Of a stretch of 16,496 nucleotides of DNA, positions 7,415-14,498 are shown piece after piece. Every line of letters starts with the position of its first letter. The stretch's first letter is position 1. The position numbers and the translations under genes were made by a program. The stretch is from assembly GCA_900549775.1 (NCBI GenBank), contig URPR01000022.1, forward strand, positions 1-16,496. The letters run 5' to 3'. This DNA is from an uncultured Oscillospiraceae bacterium. Lineage in GTDB: Bacteria; Bacillota; Clostridia; Oscillospirales; Acutalibacteraceae. The notes beneath the pieces were generated by a model. It had not been told where the DNA came from, ran no database searches, and saw only the letters and a list, made by a program, of their open reading frames with translations.

Positions 7415-9214
7415 TTATATTTTATTTTCTAAATATTCTTCCTTAGACAAAAACGGATACATGTCATCTATAGCTGTAGAGATCATACTTCCGTCTTCTG
7501 CTATTTTCGAAGAAATTTTAGGTTCAAAATTTTGAGTTTTATCCAATAAAACTTCGCACATAACCGGACCTTCTTGTGTTAATACCTTTGATATAACCTC
7601 TTTTGCATCATTTATATTAGATAATTTAAAATATGGAACTCCATAACAATAAGCTATTTTCTCGCATTCGGGGAAACTTATTCCGTTATCTTCCGACACT
7701 CCTACCAAACAGTGATTCGAGAACAAATTCGTTTGTGTTTGTCTTATTGAATGATACCCACTATTATTGAAATAAAAAATTTTAATATTTAATTTATTAT
7801 GAACCATTGTCTGCATTTCTTGTAAATTCATTTGAAAACTTCCGTCCCCATCAAGACAAACTACTCTTTTTCCCTTCTTATTCACTGCCACACCAATCGC
7901 TGCTGGAAATCCATACCCCATAGATGCCGCACCAGAGTTTGTAAATAATCTTTGACCCTTTTTTAGTTTAGCTGCTTGAAATGTCATCACGCAAGCACTG
8001 CCATTTCCACATACTATAGTTTCATTTTGCGGCAACTCATTAAATAAAGAGTCTATAAAGGCATACGGATTTATAGGGGAACTTTTTTCATAGTGCTTTT
8101 CACCACATACTGGGTATTTCAAGTTTACATTTCGGCACCATTTTACCCATTCTTCTCTATTTCCAAAGTCAACATCACTACATTTGTCTAACATCTTTTC
8201 TATAAATTCTCCAACGTCAGAATGTATTGGCAAATCAATAGAAAGAGTAGGCTTTACTAGTTCATTTTCATCTATGTCTACCATTATTTTGTAAGAATTC
8301 TTAGCAAAACTTTTATAATTATACCCCACTTGTCTTATGCTCATACGGCATCCTAGCGAAATTAAAAGGTCACTATTTTCTACTACAAAATTTCCTCCAC
8401 GTGTTCCCATTATTCCAGGACGTCCGCAAAAAAGCCTGTGATCATCATATAAAACATCATGTCCGTTCCATGGTGTTACTACAGGTATGTTAAGCCTATC
8501 TATTAGCGCCAAAAATCTTCCATGAGCACCAGACAATCTTATCCCAGAGCCTGCAATAATTACCGGTCTTTTAGATTTTAAAATTTTATCTATAACCTTT
8601 TCTACATCTGCCTCTTTTGCATATGGCTTTTTTAAATCTCTTTCAAAAATTGCTACGTCAAAATGTTTCAATTTTTTACTATCTACATAAGCACCCTGTA
8701 CATCCAAAGGAACATCCAACCATACGGGTCCACCTCTTCTGTTTGTTGCTATATAAAAAGCTTTCTCTAAGTAATAAGCTACCTTTTCAGGATCCATAAT
8801 AGTTTTAGCATATTTAGTCATCGGTTTTACTGTATCAATTATGTTGTATTCTTGATCTCCAAGCTGCCTTAACTGCAAATCATATGATTTAACCATTGTT
8901 TCCTTTTTAACTTGTCCAGAAATTATAAACATAGGGATTGAATCCAAATATCCACCAACAACACCGGTTATTGCATTTGTGCCCCCTGGTCCTGTAGTTA
9001 CACACACCGCAGCAAGCTTCCCACTGTACCTTGTATAACCCTCAGCAGCAATAGCACATGCTTGTTCGTGATGGTTATAAATGCACTTCAACTTAGGGTG
9101 ATGACCCAAAGAATCGTTTAAATGCATAGCGCCCCCGCCGGTTACTGTAAAAACATGTTCTATTTTATTATTGGCTAAAAAATCTGCAATGTAGTCCGAA
9201 ACTTTTACTTTCAA
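7415..9214 (-). CDS. ThDP-dependent acetolactate synthase-like enzyme, YerE-like
   Basis: A 599-residue ThDP enzyme with all three domains. The N-terminal PYR domain (about 1-170) carries the catalytic glutamate in NHHEQACAIAAEGY (E50) and TTGPGGTNA. The central domain is about 200-335. The C-terminal PP domain (about 390-560) carries LDGDGSFQMNLQEM and, 24 residues on, NN, the GDG-x-NN Mg/ThDP site (D457, N484). In this setting, directly with rfbFGH, the best functional model is YerE of yersiniose synthesis, which decarboxylates pyruvate and adds the two-carbon unit to C-4 of CDP-3,6-dideoxy-4-ketoglucose. A housekeeping IlvB is less likely because there is no ilvN and the motifs after NN (SGYHSIRQTQ) differ from typical IlvB. 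The start is TTG at 9214, 7 nt after GGGGAG. It overlaps the previous stop in a TTGA. Whether the donor is pyruvate or another 2-keto acid cannot be told from sequence. Confidence 0.85.
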   Translation of the reverse strand: MKVKVSDYIADFLANNKIEHVFTVTGGGAMHLNDSLGHHPKLKCIYNHHEQACAIAAEGYTRYSGKLAAVCVTTGPGGTNAITGVVGGYLDSIPMFIISGQVKKETMVKSYDLQLRQLGDQEYNIIDTVKPMTKYAKTIMDPEKVAYYLEKAFYIATNRRGGPVWLDVPLDVQGAYVDSKKLKHFDVAIFERDLKKPYAKEADVEKVIDKILKSKRPVIIAGSGIRLSGAHGRFLALIDRLNIPVVTPWNGHDVLYDDHRLFCGRPGIMGTRGGNFVVENSDLLISLGCRMSIRQVGYNYKSFAKNSYKIMVDIDENELVKPTLSIDLPIHSDVGEFIEKMLDKCSDVDFGNREEWVKWCRNVNLKYPVCGEKHYEKSSPINPYAFIDSLFNELPQNETIVCGNGSACVMTFQAAKLKKGQRLFTNSGAASMGYGFPAAIGVAVNKKGKRVVCLDGDGSFQMNLQEMQTMVHNKLNIKIFYFNNSGYHSIRQTQTNLFSNHCLVGVSEDNGISFPECEKIAYCYGVPYFKLSNINDAKEVISKVLTQEGPVMCEVLLDKTQNFEPKISSKIAEDGSMISTAIDDMYPFLSKEEYLENKI

Positions 9215-10131
9215 TATTTTTCTCCCCTTTTATTATTTAAAATCTCAGCTATTCCCTCAGTAAAAGAATACCTTGGATGGAAACCTGTATCCTTTACTAA
9301 GTCATCAATATTAGCAGATAGAAACATCACTTGATTAGGAGAATATTTTTTTGCTCCAAAATTTATTGATATGTTTGGATTTATAATGTTCTTTATTGCA
9401 TCAGCATAATGTTTAAGCTTAACTTTTTTTCCACTACCTACAGAATAAATTTTACCGTCAATTCCTTTATCTGCTAAAAGTAATAAAGCTTTTGCTGCGT
9501 CGTAGCTATATAAATAATCCCAAATTTGGTTGCACTCAGTAACTTCTGGAATTTCATCGCTTTTAAGTTTGTTTATTACATAAGAAATTAAAGTTTTTTC
9601 ATCATCATTTGGACCATAAACGCTAAAAATCCTTGCCCATATATGCTTTAAGCCTAAACTTTTAGCATAGACTCTGGTAAGATTGCCTGCAGAAAGCTTA
9701 GCTGCACCATATAAAGTAAACGGCTTTGTTGGGACTTTTTCATCCGCTGGTTCGTTAAAAATTCCATATTCCGCTTGAGACCCAGCTCCTATAAATACTT
9801 TACTGTTTAAGTTTTTAGCTAAAGTTACTGCATCTATGCTATATTTCACATTTGATAGTTGTATATCAATCGAGTTTCTAGCATCACCAATAGTACCATT
9901 CCAAACTAAATGATAAAATGCATCCACATTTGATGGAATTTTACCTTCCAATGACAACAGGCTTGATATGTCACATTCTATTATATGGAGGTATGGCGAT
10001 ATCACTAAGTTTGCTATATTTTTTGATCCTTTTCTACATATTGCATATACATTTATTTTATTTCTTGTCAGCAAATCGCACATAGCCGAACCAATAGTTC
10101 CCGTTGGACCAGTTATTATTACTTTTTTCAT
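9211..10131 (-). CDS. Extended SDR (NAD-dependent epimerase/dehydratase family), probable nucleotide-sugar reductase
   Basis: A 306-residue extended short-chain dehydrogenase. The N-terminal Rossmann motif is GPTGTIG (G8, G11, G14). The catalytic triad is visible as S118 in GAGSQAEYG, then Y141 and K145 in YGAAK. WDYLYSYDAAKA and VGSGKKVKLKHY are conserved C-terminal sugar-binding blocks of the family. Such proteins next to RfbFGH include abequose/tyvelose synthase (RfbJ-like) and, in yersiniose synthesis, YerF, the reductase acting on the acetyl branch. As the ThDP gene follows with a 4-nt overlap, a YerF-like ketone reduction is my preferred role; a C-4 reductase or an epimerase is also possible. 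The ATG at 10131 lies 10 nt after the gtrA-type gene stop, with AAGGGTG upstream. Confidence 0.85.
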   Translation of the reverse strand: MKKVIITGPTGTIGSAMCDLLTRNKINVYAICRKGSKNIANLVISPYLHIIECDISSLLSLEGKIPSNVDAFYHLVWNGTIGDARNSIDIQLSNVKYSIDAVTLAKNLNSKVFIGAGSQAEYGIFNEPADEKVPTKPFTLYGAAKLSAGNLTRVYAKSLGLKHIWARIFSVYGPNDDEKTLISYVINKLKSDEIPEVTECNQIWDYLYSYDAAKALLLLADKGIDGKIYSVGSGKKVKLKHYADAIKNIINPNISINFGAKKYSPNQVMFLSANIDDLVKDTGFHPRYSFTEGIAEILNNKRGEKY

Positions 10132-10141
10132 GCTTTCACCC

Positions 10142-10564
10142 TTACTTAAAAGCCCAATATTTATTAATTATAAAATTTAATGGTATGGTAATTACCATTG
10201 ATAAGATCGGTACCCACAATACAGAAATTGAAAAAACATTGGCAAATAAAAAAGTTAATAGAAAAGACAGCACCCACGTCGTGCCATAGCAAATGTATGT
10301 TTTCAAAAGAGGTACCCAGGTACCTCTACTGGTCTTTTTAAAAACATACTTATTGTTCCAATAATAAGAATTCAGTACACTCACTATAAATCCTACTAAT
10401 GAAGACAAAAACACTATAACACCATCATTTGTTCCTACAATCAAGCTTTTTACAAAAAATATAATTCCGTAAGTTAAACCTTGTGATATTACAGTATTTA
10501 AAACTCCGACTAAGCCAAATTTTATAAATTGTTTTAAAAAAGCCAACACTTTCAGCTTACTCAC
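10142..10564 (-). CDS. GtrA-family membrane protein, probable polyprenyl-phosphate sugar flippase
   Basis: A small, very hydrophobic protein of 140 residues with four predicted membrane helices (about 11-34, 42-65, 85-107 and 111-133). FIKFGLVGVLNTVI at the start, NSYYWNNKYVFK in the middle loop and NFIINKYWAFK at the C-terminus are the signature of the GtrA family (PF04138). In serotype-converting phages GtrA is thought to flip undecaprenyl-phosphate-glucose to the outer face for the Gtr transferase. Here it shares an operon with a GtrB-like enzyme and a GT-C protein, which completes the three-part module, although the genes are not adjacent. The GTG start at 10564 has no clear ribosome site upstream (only GTAAG). 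GGTGAG overlaps the start itself, so initiation at a GTG or TTG a few codons further in is possible. Confidence 0.88.
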   Translation of the reverse strand: MSKLKVLAFLKQFIKFGLVGVLNTVISQGLTYGIIFFVKSLIVGTNDGVIVFLSSLVGFIVSVLNSYYWNNKYVFKKTSRGTWVPLLKTYICYGTTWVLSFLLTFLFANVFSISVLWVPILSMVITIPLNFIINKYWAFK

Positions 10565-10578
10565 CTTACGTTAAAATT

Positions 10579-11922
10579 TTAAAATTGCTTTTCAACTGCT
10601 CCAACAACAGTTTCAGCCATATAATCAATCATCTCATCATTCATGCCAGGGTATACCCCTACCCAAAAACTGTCATTCATTATCCTATCAGTGTTCTTCA
10701 ATTTTCCAACTACCCTATAGCCGCTCTTGAACTTCCTCATTTGGTCAAAGCATGGATGTTTAATGATATTCCCAGCAAATAACATTCTCGTTTGAATGCC
10801 GTTGTTCTCTATAAAATTAACAACCTTATTCCTATCTATACCAGCTTTACATGTGATTAAAAATCCAAACCAGCTTGGTTCTGAATTTTCACATGGTTCC
10901 GGTAAAATCACCTTATCAGAAATTTTCGATAAGGCCTCTTTTAGCCGATTAAAGTTATGCTTTCTTTTTTCTACAAAGCTTGGAAATTTCTTAAGTTGCG
11001 CACAACCAACCGCTGCCTGCATATCTGTGGCTTTTAAATTATATCCAAAATGTGAGTATACATATTTGTGGTCGTAACCAACTGGAAGATCACCGTATTG
11101 CTTATCAAATCTATGCTTACAAAAATTGTCAACCCCCGAAGGGCAAACGCAGTCTCTCCCCCAGTCTCGTAGTGACCTTATTATTTTGCTTAAAAGTGCA
11201 TTATTAGTGTAAACTGCCCCACCTTCACCCATAGTCATATGATGAGGTGGATAAAAGCTTGAGGTTCCTATGTCACCTATAGTGCCTGTAAACCTACTTT
11301 CTCCATCAATTTTGTATTTTGATCCCAGTGCATCGCAGTTGTCTTCTATAAGCCACAGACCATTTTTATCACAAAAAGACTTCACACACTTTAAATCGAA
11401 AGGATTCCCTAACGTATGAGCAATCATAACAGCTTTAGTTTTAGAAGACAGAGCCTCTTTCAGTTGACTAATATCTATATTATATTGTGGAATAGTTACA
11501 TCAACAAAAACAGGAATAGCACCATATTGAACCATAGGGGCAACTGTAGTGGGAAAGCCAGCTGCTACAGTTATTACTTCATCTCCCGGTTTTATTTGTT
11601 TTTCTTCCAAGAGAGGAGAAGTCAATGCCATAAAAGCTAAAAGATTTGCACTGGAACCTGAATTTACTAATGAACAATATTTTACACTCAAGTATTCAGC
11701 AAAATTTTTTTCAAACTTTTCAGTATACCTTCCAGATGTTAGCCAGAACTCCAACGCACTGTCAACTAAGTTTACCATTTCATCGCTATCATACACCCTT
11801 TTAGCATATGAAATTTTGTCACCACGTTTATACTCACTTTCTTTATGAAAAGTGTCTGCATAGTTTTTCACTAAAGATAAAATTTCTTTTCTTGCTTTTT
11901 CTTCTAAGCTATTTTTTATCAT
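10579..11922 (-). CDS. rfbH: CDP-6-deoxy-D-xylo-4-hexulose-3-dehydrase (E1)
   Basis: A 447-residue enzyme of the DegT/DnrJ/EryC1 aminotransferase fold, the usual length for RfbH/AscC. It removes the C-3 hydroxyl of CDP-4-keto-6-deoxyglucose in a PMP-dependent reaction. FYPPHHMTMGEGGAV has His (227, with 228) where aminotransferases have the PLP-binding Lys, the defining change of these dehydrases. Cys258, Cys260 and Cys268 form C-x-C-x7-C, with Cys196 about 60 residues before; this is close to the [2Fe-2S] ligand pattern known for E1. E1 therefore needs an electron-transfer partner (E3, RfbI/AscD), which is not in this window. Other conserved blocks are FWLTSGRYTEKFE, VNSGSSANLLA, GDEVITVAAGFPTTVAP and IEDNCDALGS. 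The ATG at 11922 overlaps the rfbG stop as ATGA and has GAGG 8 nt upstream, so the two are translationally coupled. Confidence 0.96.
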   Translation of the reverse strand: MIKNSLEEKARKEILSLVKNYADTFHKESEYKRGDKISYAKRVYDSDEMVNLVDSALEFWLTSGRYTEKFEKNFAEYLSVKYCSLVNSGSSANLLAFMALTSPLLEEKQIKPGDEVITVAAGFPTTVAPMVQYGAIPVFVDVTIPQYNIDISQLKEALSSKTKAVMIAHTLGNPFDLKCVKSFCDKNGLWLIEDNCDALGSKYKIDGESRFTGTIGDIGTSSFYPPHHMTMGEGGAVYTNNALLSKIIRSLRDWGRDCVCPSGVDNFCKHRFDKQYGDLPVGYDHKYVYSHFGYNLKATDMQAAVGCAQLKKFPSFVEKRKHNFNRLKEALSKISDKVILPEPCENSEPSWFGFLITCKAGIDRNKVVNFIENNGIQTRMLFAGNIIKHPCFDQMRKFKSGYRVVGKLKNTDRIMNDSFWVGVYPGMNDEMIDYMAETVVGAVEKQF

Positions 11923-12977
11923 ATTTCTGCCTCTCTTATAAATTCATTAATCTGTTCTTTCATAACTTCATTCATATCATCACCATTTATATAGGCCTTC
12001 GTCCATTCACACGTTTTCTCTATTGCTTTTTCTATATTCCAAACAGGTCTCCACTTAAATACATTTTTAATTTTAGAGCAATCCAATTTTAAAAAATTTG
12101 CTTCATGAGGTCCTTGATTTGGCCCTTCTTTCCAAGTCAAATCATTTCCCCACTTTTCACAGAATATAGAAACCAGCTCACCTGTAGATACACAATCAGT
12201 CTCATCAGGCCCTACATTGTAGTAACCTTGAAAAGATAAGTCTTCAAACTGTCTCTGTGCAATCATAAGATAAGCAAAAAGCGGCTCTAAAACATGTTGG
12301 TATGGTCTAGTCGAAAATGGATTTCTTACAATTATAGATTTACCATTACGTGCTGCCCTGATACAGTCTGGTATAATTCGGTCTTTAGAAAAATCTCCAC
12401 CGCCTATAACATTACCTGCCCTAGCGGTAGAAATTGCAACACCCGAATCGGTAAAAAATGAATTTTTATAGCTGTGAGTAACTAGTTCTGAACAAGATTT
12501 AGAGTTTGAATAAGGATCAAAACCATCTAAAGGTTCATTTTCTCTATATCCCCACTCCCACTCATTGTTTTTATAAACTTTATCTGTAGTTATATTTAGA
12601 AAAGACCTTACAGTCTTTGAGTCCCTTATACATTCTAATATATTAACTGTACCAATAACATTAGTCTCATAAGTATACTTCGGATCTTTATAGCTTTCTC
12701 GTACTAACGGCTGTGCAGCTAAGTGAAAAACTACTTCAGGTGATGTTTCATCAAAAGCAACTTTTAAAGAGTTCAAGTCTCTAATGTCACCTATTACAGA
12801 GCTTATGTCACTTTTAATGTTAGCAATTTCAAAGATATTCGGCGTAGTAACTGGCTGTAGTGAGTAACCTGTAACCTCAGCACCTAAGTCTTTAAGTATT
12901 TTACAAAGCCATGAACCTTTAAAGCCTGTATGGCCTGTTATAAAAACTTTTTTCCCTTTAAAAAAATCAAGTTTCAA
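11919..12977 (-). CDS. rfbG: CDP-glucose 4,6-dehydratase
   Basis: A 352-residue extended SDR of the length expected for RfbG. The NAD-binding motif GHTGFKG is at 15-21, and TTDKVY (T131, D132, K133) and YSNSK (Y156, K160) form the dehydratase active site. FDPYSNSKSCSELV and RAGNVIGGGDF are RfbG-specific signatures. It converts CDP-glucose to CDP-4-keto-6-deoxyglucose in the cytoplasm, the second step of the pathway after RfbF. The start is TTG at 12977: GGAG lies 9 nt upstream. An ATG five bases before it is out of frame and meets a stop after one codon. The gap to rfbF is 12 nt. Confidence 0.96.
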   Translation of the reverse strand: MKLDFFKGKKVFITGHTGFKGSWLCKILKDLGAEVTGYSLQPVTTPNIFEIANIKSDISSVIGDIRDLNSLKVAFDETSPEVVFHLAAQPLVRESYKDPKYTYETNVIGTVNILECIRDSKTVRSFLNITTDKVYKNNEWEWGYRENEPLDGFDPYSNSKSCSELVTHSYKNSFFTDSGVAISTARAGNVIGGGDFSKDRIIPDCIRAARNGKSIIVRNPFSTRPYQHVLEPLFAYLMIAQRQFEDLSFQGYYNVGPDETDCVSTGELVSIFCEKWGNDLTWKEGPNQGPHEANFLKLDCSKIKNVFKWRPVWNIEKAIEKTCEWTKAYINGDDMNEVMKEQINEFIREAEI

Positions 12978-12989
12978 TTCATTTCTCTC

Positions 12990-13763
12990 CTACCACAGTT
13001 TCCATGGAGCCTTTTTGTCTTCCCACATTTTTTCTAGCTGCATTTTATCTCTCTGTGTATCCATGCATTGCCAGAAGCCACTGTGTATAAAAGCTTTTAG
13101 TTCTCCTTTTTTCGCTACAGCTTCAAGTGGTTCTTGCTCAAAAATGGTTTCGTCACCGTCTATGTAATTAAATATGTCTGGTTCCAATACCATAAAGCCA
13201 CCATTTATTAAGCTACTATCTGTTTTTTTCTTTTCTCTGAAAGAATTAATAGTTCCATTTTTATCTATATCTAAAACGCCAAATCGTTGGCTAACGTTTA
13301 CAGCTGTCATTGTAGCAATTCTTCCGTGAAATTTATGAAACTTAACCAAGTCATTTATATTTACGTCGCTAACTCCGTCCCCGTAAGTAACCATAAAAGT
13401 CTCATTTTCAACATATGGTTTTATTCTCTTTATCCGTCCTCCGGTCATAGTGTTAAGTCCCGTGTCTACCAAAGTAACTTTCCAAGGTTCAGAAAAATTG
13501 CTATGTAAAGTCATTTTATTTTTATTAGCAAAATCGAATGTAACATCACTCGTGTGTAAGTAATAGTTAGCAAAATATTCCTTTATCATGTGAGCCTTGT
13601 ATCCACAGCATATTACAAAATCATTATACCCAAAGCTTGAGTAAATCTTCATTATGTGCCACAATATTGGTTTCGTCCCGATTTCAACCATTGGTTTTGG
13701 CCTTAAATAACTTTCTTCTGAAATCCTAGTTCCGAAACCTCCTGCTAACAAAACTACTTTCAC
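12990..13763 (-). CDS. rfbF: Glucose-1-phosphate cytidylyltransferase
   Basis: A 257-residue nucleotidyltransferase, exactly the family's usual size. The CTP-binding loop is LAGGFGTR (6-13), followed by RPKPMVEIG, and the metal-binding aspartate is in TYGDGVSD (D129). SGFWQCMDTQRD near the C-terminus is an RfbF signature. It joins glucose-1-phosphate and CTP to make CDP-glucose, committing sugar to the CDP-dideoxyhexose pathway. It is the first gene of the operon. The start is GTG at 13763 with GGGGAG 8 nt upstream. The promoter at 13797-13825 leaves a leader of only about 27 nt, too short for a riboswitch or attenuator. Confidence 0.96.
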   Translation of the reverse strand: MKVVLLAGGFGTRISEESYLRPKPMVEIGTKPILWHIMKIYSSFGYNDFVICCGYKAHMIKEYFANYYLHTSDVTFDFANKNKMTLHSNFSEPWKVTLVDTGLNTMTGGRIKRIKPYVENETFMVTYGDGVSDVNINDLVKFHKFHGRIATMTAVNVSQRFGVLDIDKNGTINSFREKKKTDSSLINGGFMVLEPDIFNYIDGDETIFEQEPLEAVAKKGELKAFIHSGFWQCMDTQRDKMQLEKMWEDKKAPWKLW

Positions 13764-13796
13764 AGTTTCTACTCCCCTTCGTTAAATTATTATTTA

Positions 13797-13825
13797 ATTA
13801 TAACAGCAGTTTGGTCCGTTTTCAA
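13797..13825 (-). promoter_or_regulatory. Promoter of the ten-gene sugar operon
   Basis: On the minus strand TTGAAA (13825-13820) and TATAAT (13802-13797) are separated by exactly 17 bp. TGT directly precedes the -10, making it an extended -10. This is one mismatch from the sigma-A consensus. Transcription would begin near 13790, just ahead of rfbF. No other promoter of this quality was seen inside the operon. Confidence 0.75.
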
Positions 13826-13828
13826 GTT

Positions 13829-13851
13829 AATTTTTCTCTAGGTGAAAAATT
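13829..13851. promoter_or_regulatory. Inverted repeat next to the -35 box, candidate operator
   Basis: AATTTTTC and GAAAAATT form a perfect 8-bp inverted repeat around a 7-bp centre, ending 3 bp upstream of the operon -35 box. The position suits an activator site or a regulator that contacts RNA polymerase. The arms are AT-rich, so chance occurrence in this genome is a real possibility. It is not a convincing terminator for upstream transcription because the stem holds a single G-C pair. Confidence 0.3.
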
Positions 13852-14000
13852 GTCTCTTGCTTTCGTTCTCTCTAATCAACGTATATATGTACTATATATT
13901 CTTTTATCATTTCCATAATTATAAGAGCTAAGCCACTAAAAAATATCAATAGTGAATAGTACTGTACCCTATGCAACATTCGGATTTATAAAAATTTTAT

Positions 14001-14419
14001 TTATCATTTGTGTATATTCCGAAAATAAAACCAACAAAAGTAAACACTATACCAGCAATGAAGGCTATTCTTATCGGTTTTACTGAAAAAGAAGTAAAAC
14101 CGTTTAACCAAAGAGATAGTAATTTTTTTAAATTATAATTACCTTTTCATATTAGCTATGTTAGATGCTTAGTTCTTAAGATTCATCCAGCAATATAAGG
14201 ATAACAACTTTGATATTTTATTATCTCATCTACGACGAATCTTTTAATAGCACCAAAGTTACTAAGCTTGAGTACTTTAGGTTTTTCAACTAAACGTTCT
14301 GCCATAATGTCATTTATCTTATTACCAAAATTTTTACTGTTTTTTACTCCATAATCAGTCATAGATACATCAAAACCATTCAGCTTACGCAAAAAGTCGG
14401 GAATTACTTTTTCAAAAGC
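14001..14419 (-). pseudogene. Remnant of a second GT2 (GtrB-like) glycosyltransferase
   Basis: One continuous minus-strand frame reads EKVIPDFLRKLNGFDV, GNKINDIMAERLVEKPKVLKL, NFGAIKRFVVDEIIKYQ, YPYIAG, a TGA at 14185-14183, ILRTKHLT, a TAG and TGA, GNYNLKKLLSLWLNGFTSFS, VKPIRIAFIAGIVFTFVGFIFG and a final TAA at 14003-14001. These are the middle and C-terminal blocks of GT2 polyprenyl-phosphate glycosyltransferases, including the YPYIxGLILRT segment and the first C-terminal membrane helix. The catalytic N-terminus, including the nucleotide-binding and DxD segments, is gone, and the end is short by one membrane helix. Three in-frame stops and an apparent small deletion between LRT and GNYN confirm decay. 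It lies upstream of rfbF in the same orientation, so the locus once held another polyprenyl-sugar enzyme. Confidence 0.75.
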
Positions 14420-14498
14420 GTAGATATGAAATGTTGGTATAAAATTTCTTTACAAAATAAAAAACATAGGTATTAACCTCCCAAATTTGCCAAGATTT

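Noticed and set aside
7161..7535. Plus-strand open frame of 124 codons, and similar plus-strand frames at 11549, 11808 and 10796
   Set aside because: They are antisense to well-supported genes with full motifs, lack ribosome sites and have no recognisable domain.
7415..9214. ThDP enzyme as housekeeping acetolactate synthase IlvB
   Set aside because: No ilvN or other branched-chain amino acid gene is nearby, and it is translationally coupled to nucleotide-sugar enzymes.
10308..10327. 9-bp perfect inverted repeat AGAGGTACC-CA-GGTACCTCT
   Set aside because: It lies inside the GtrA-family coding region in a conserved loop, with no T-run, and is explained by the codons for SRGTWVPL; no independent support for a regulatory role.
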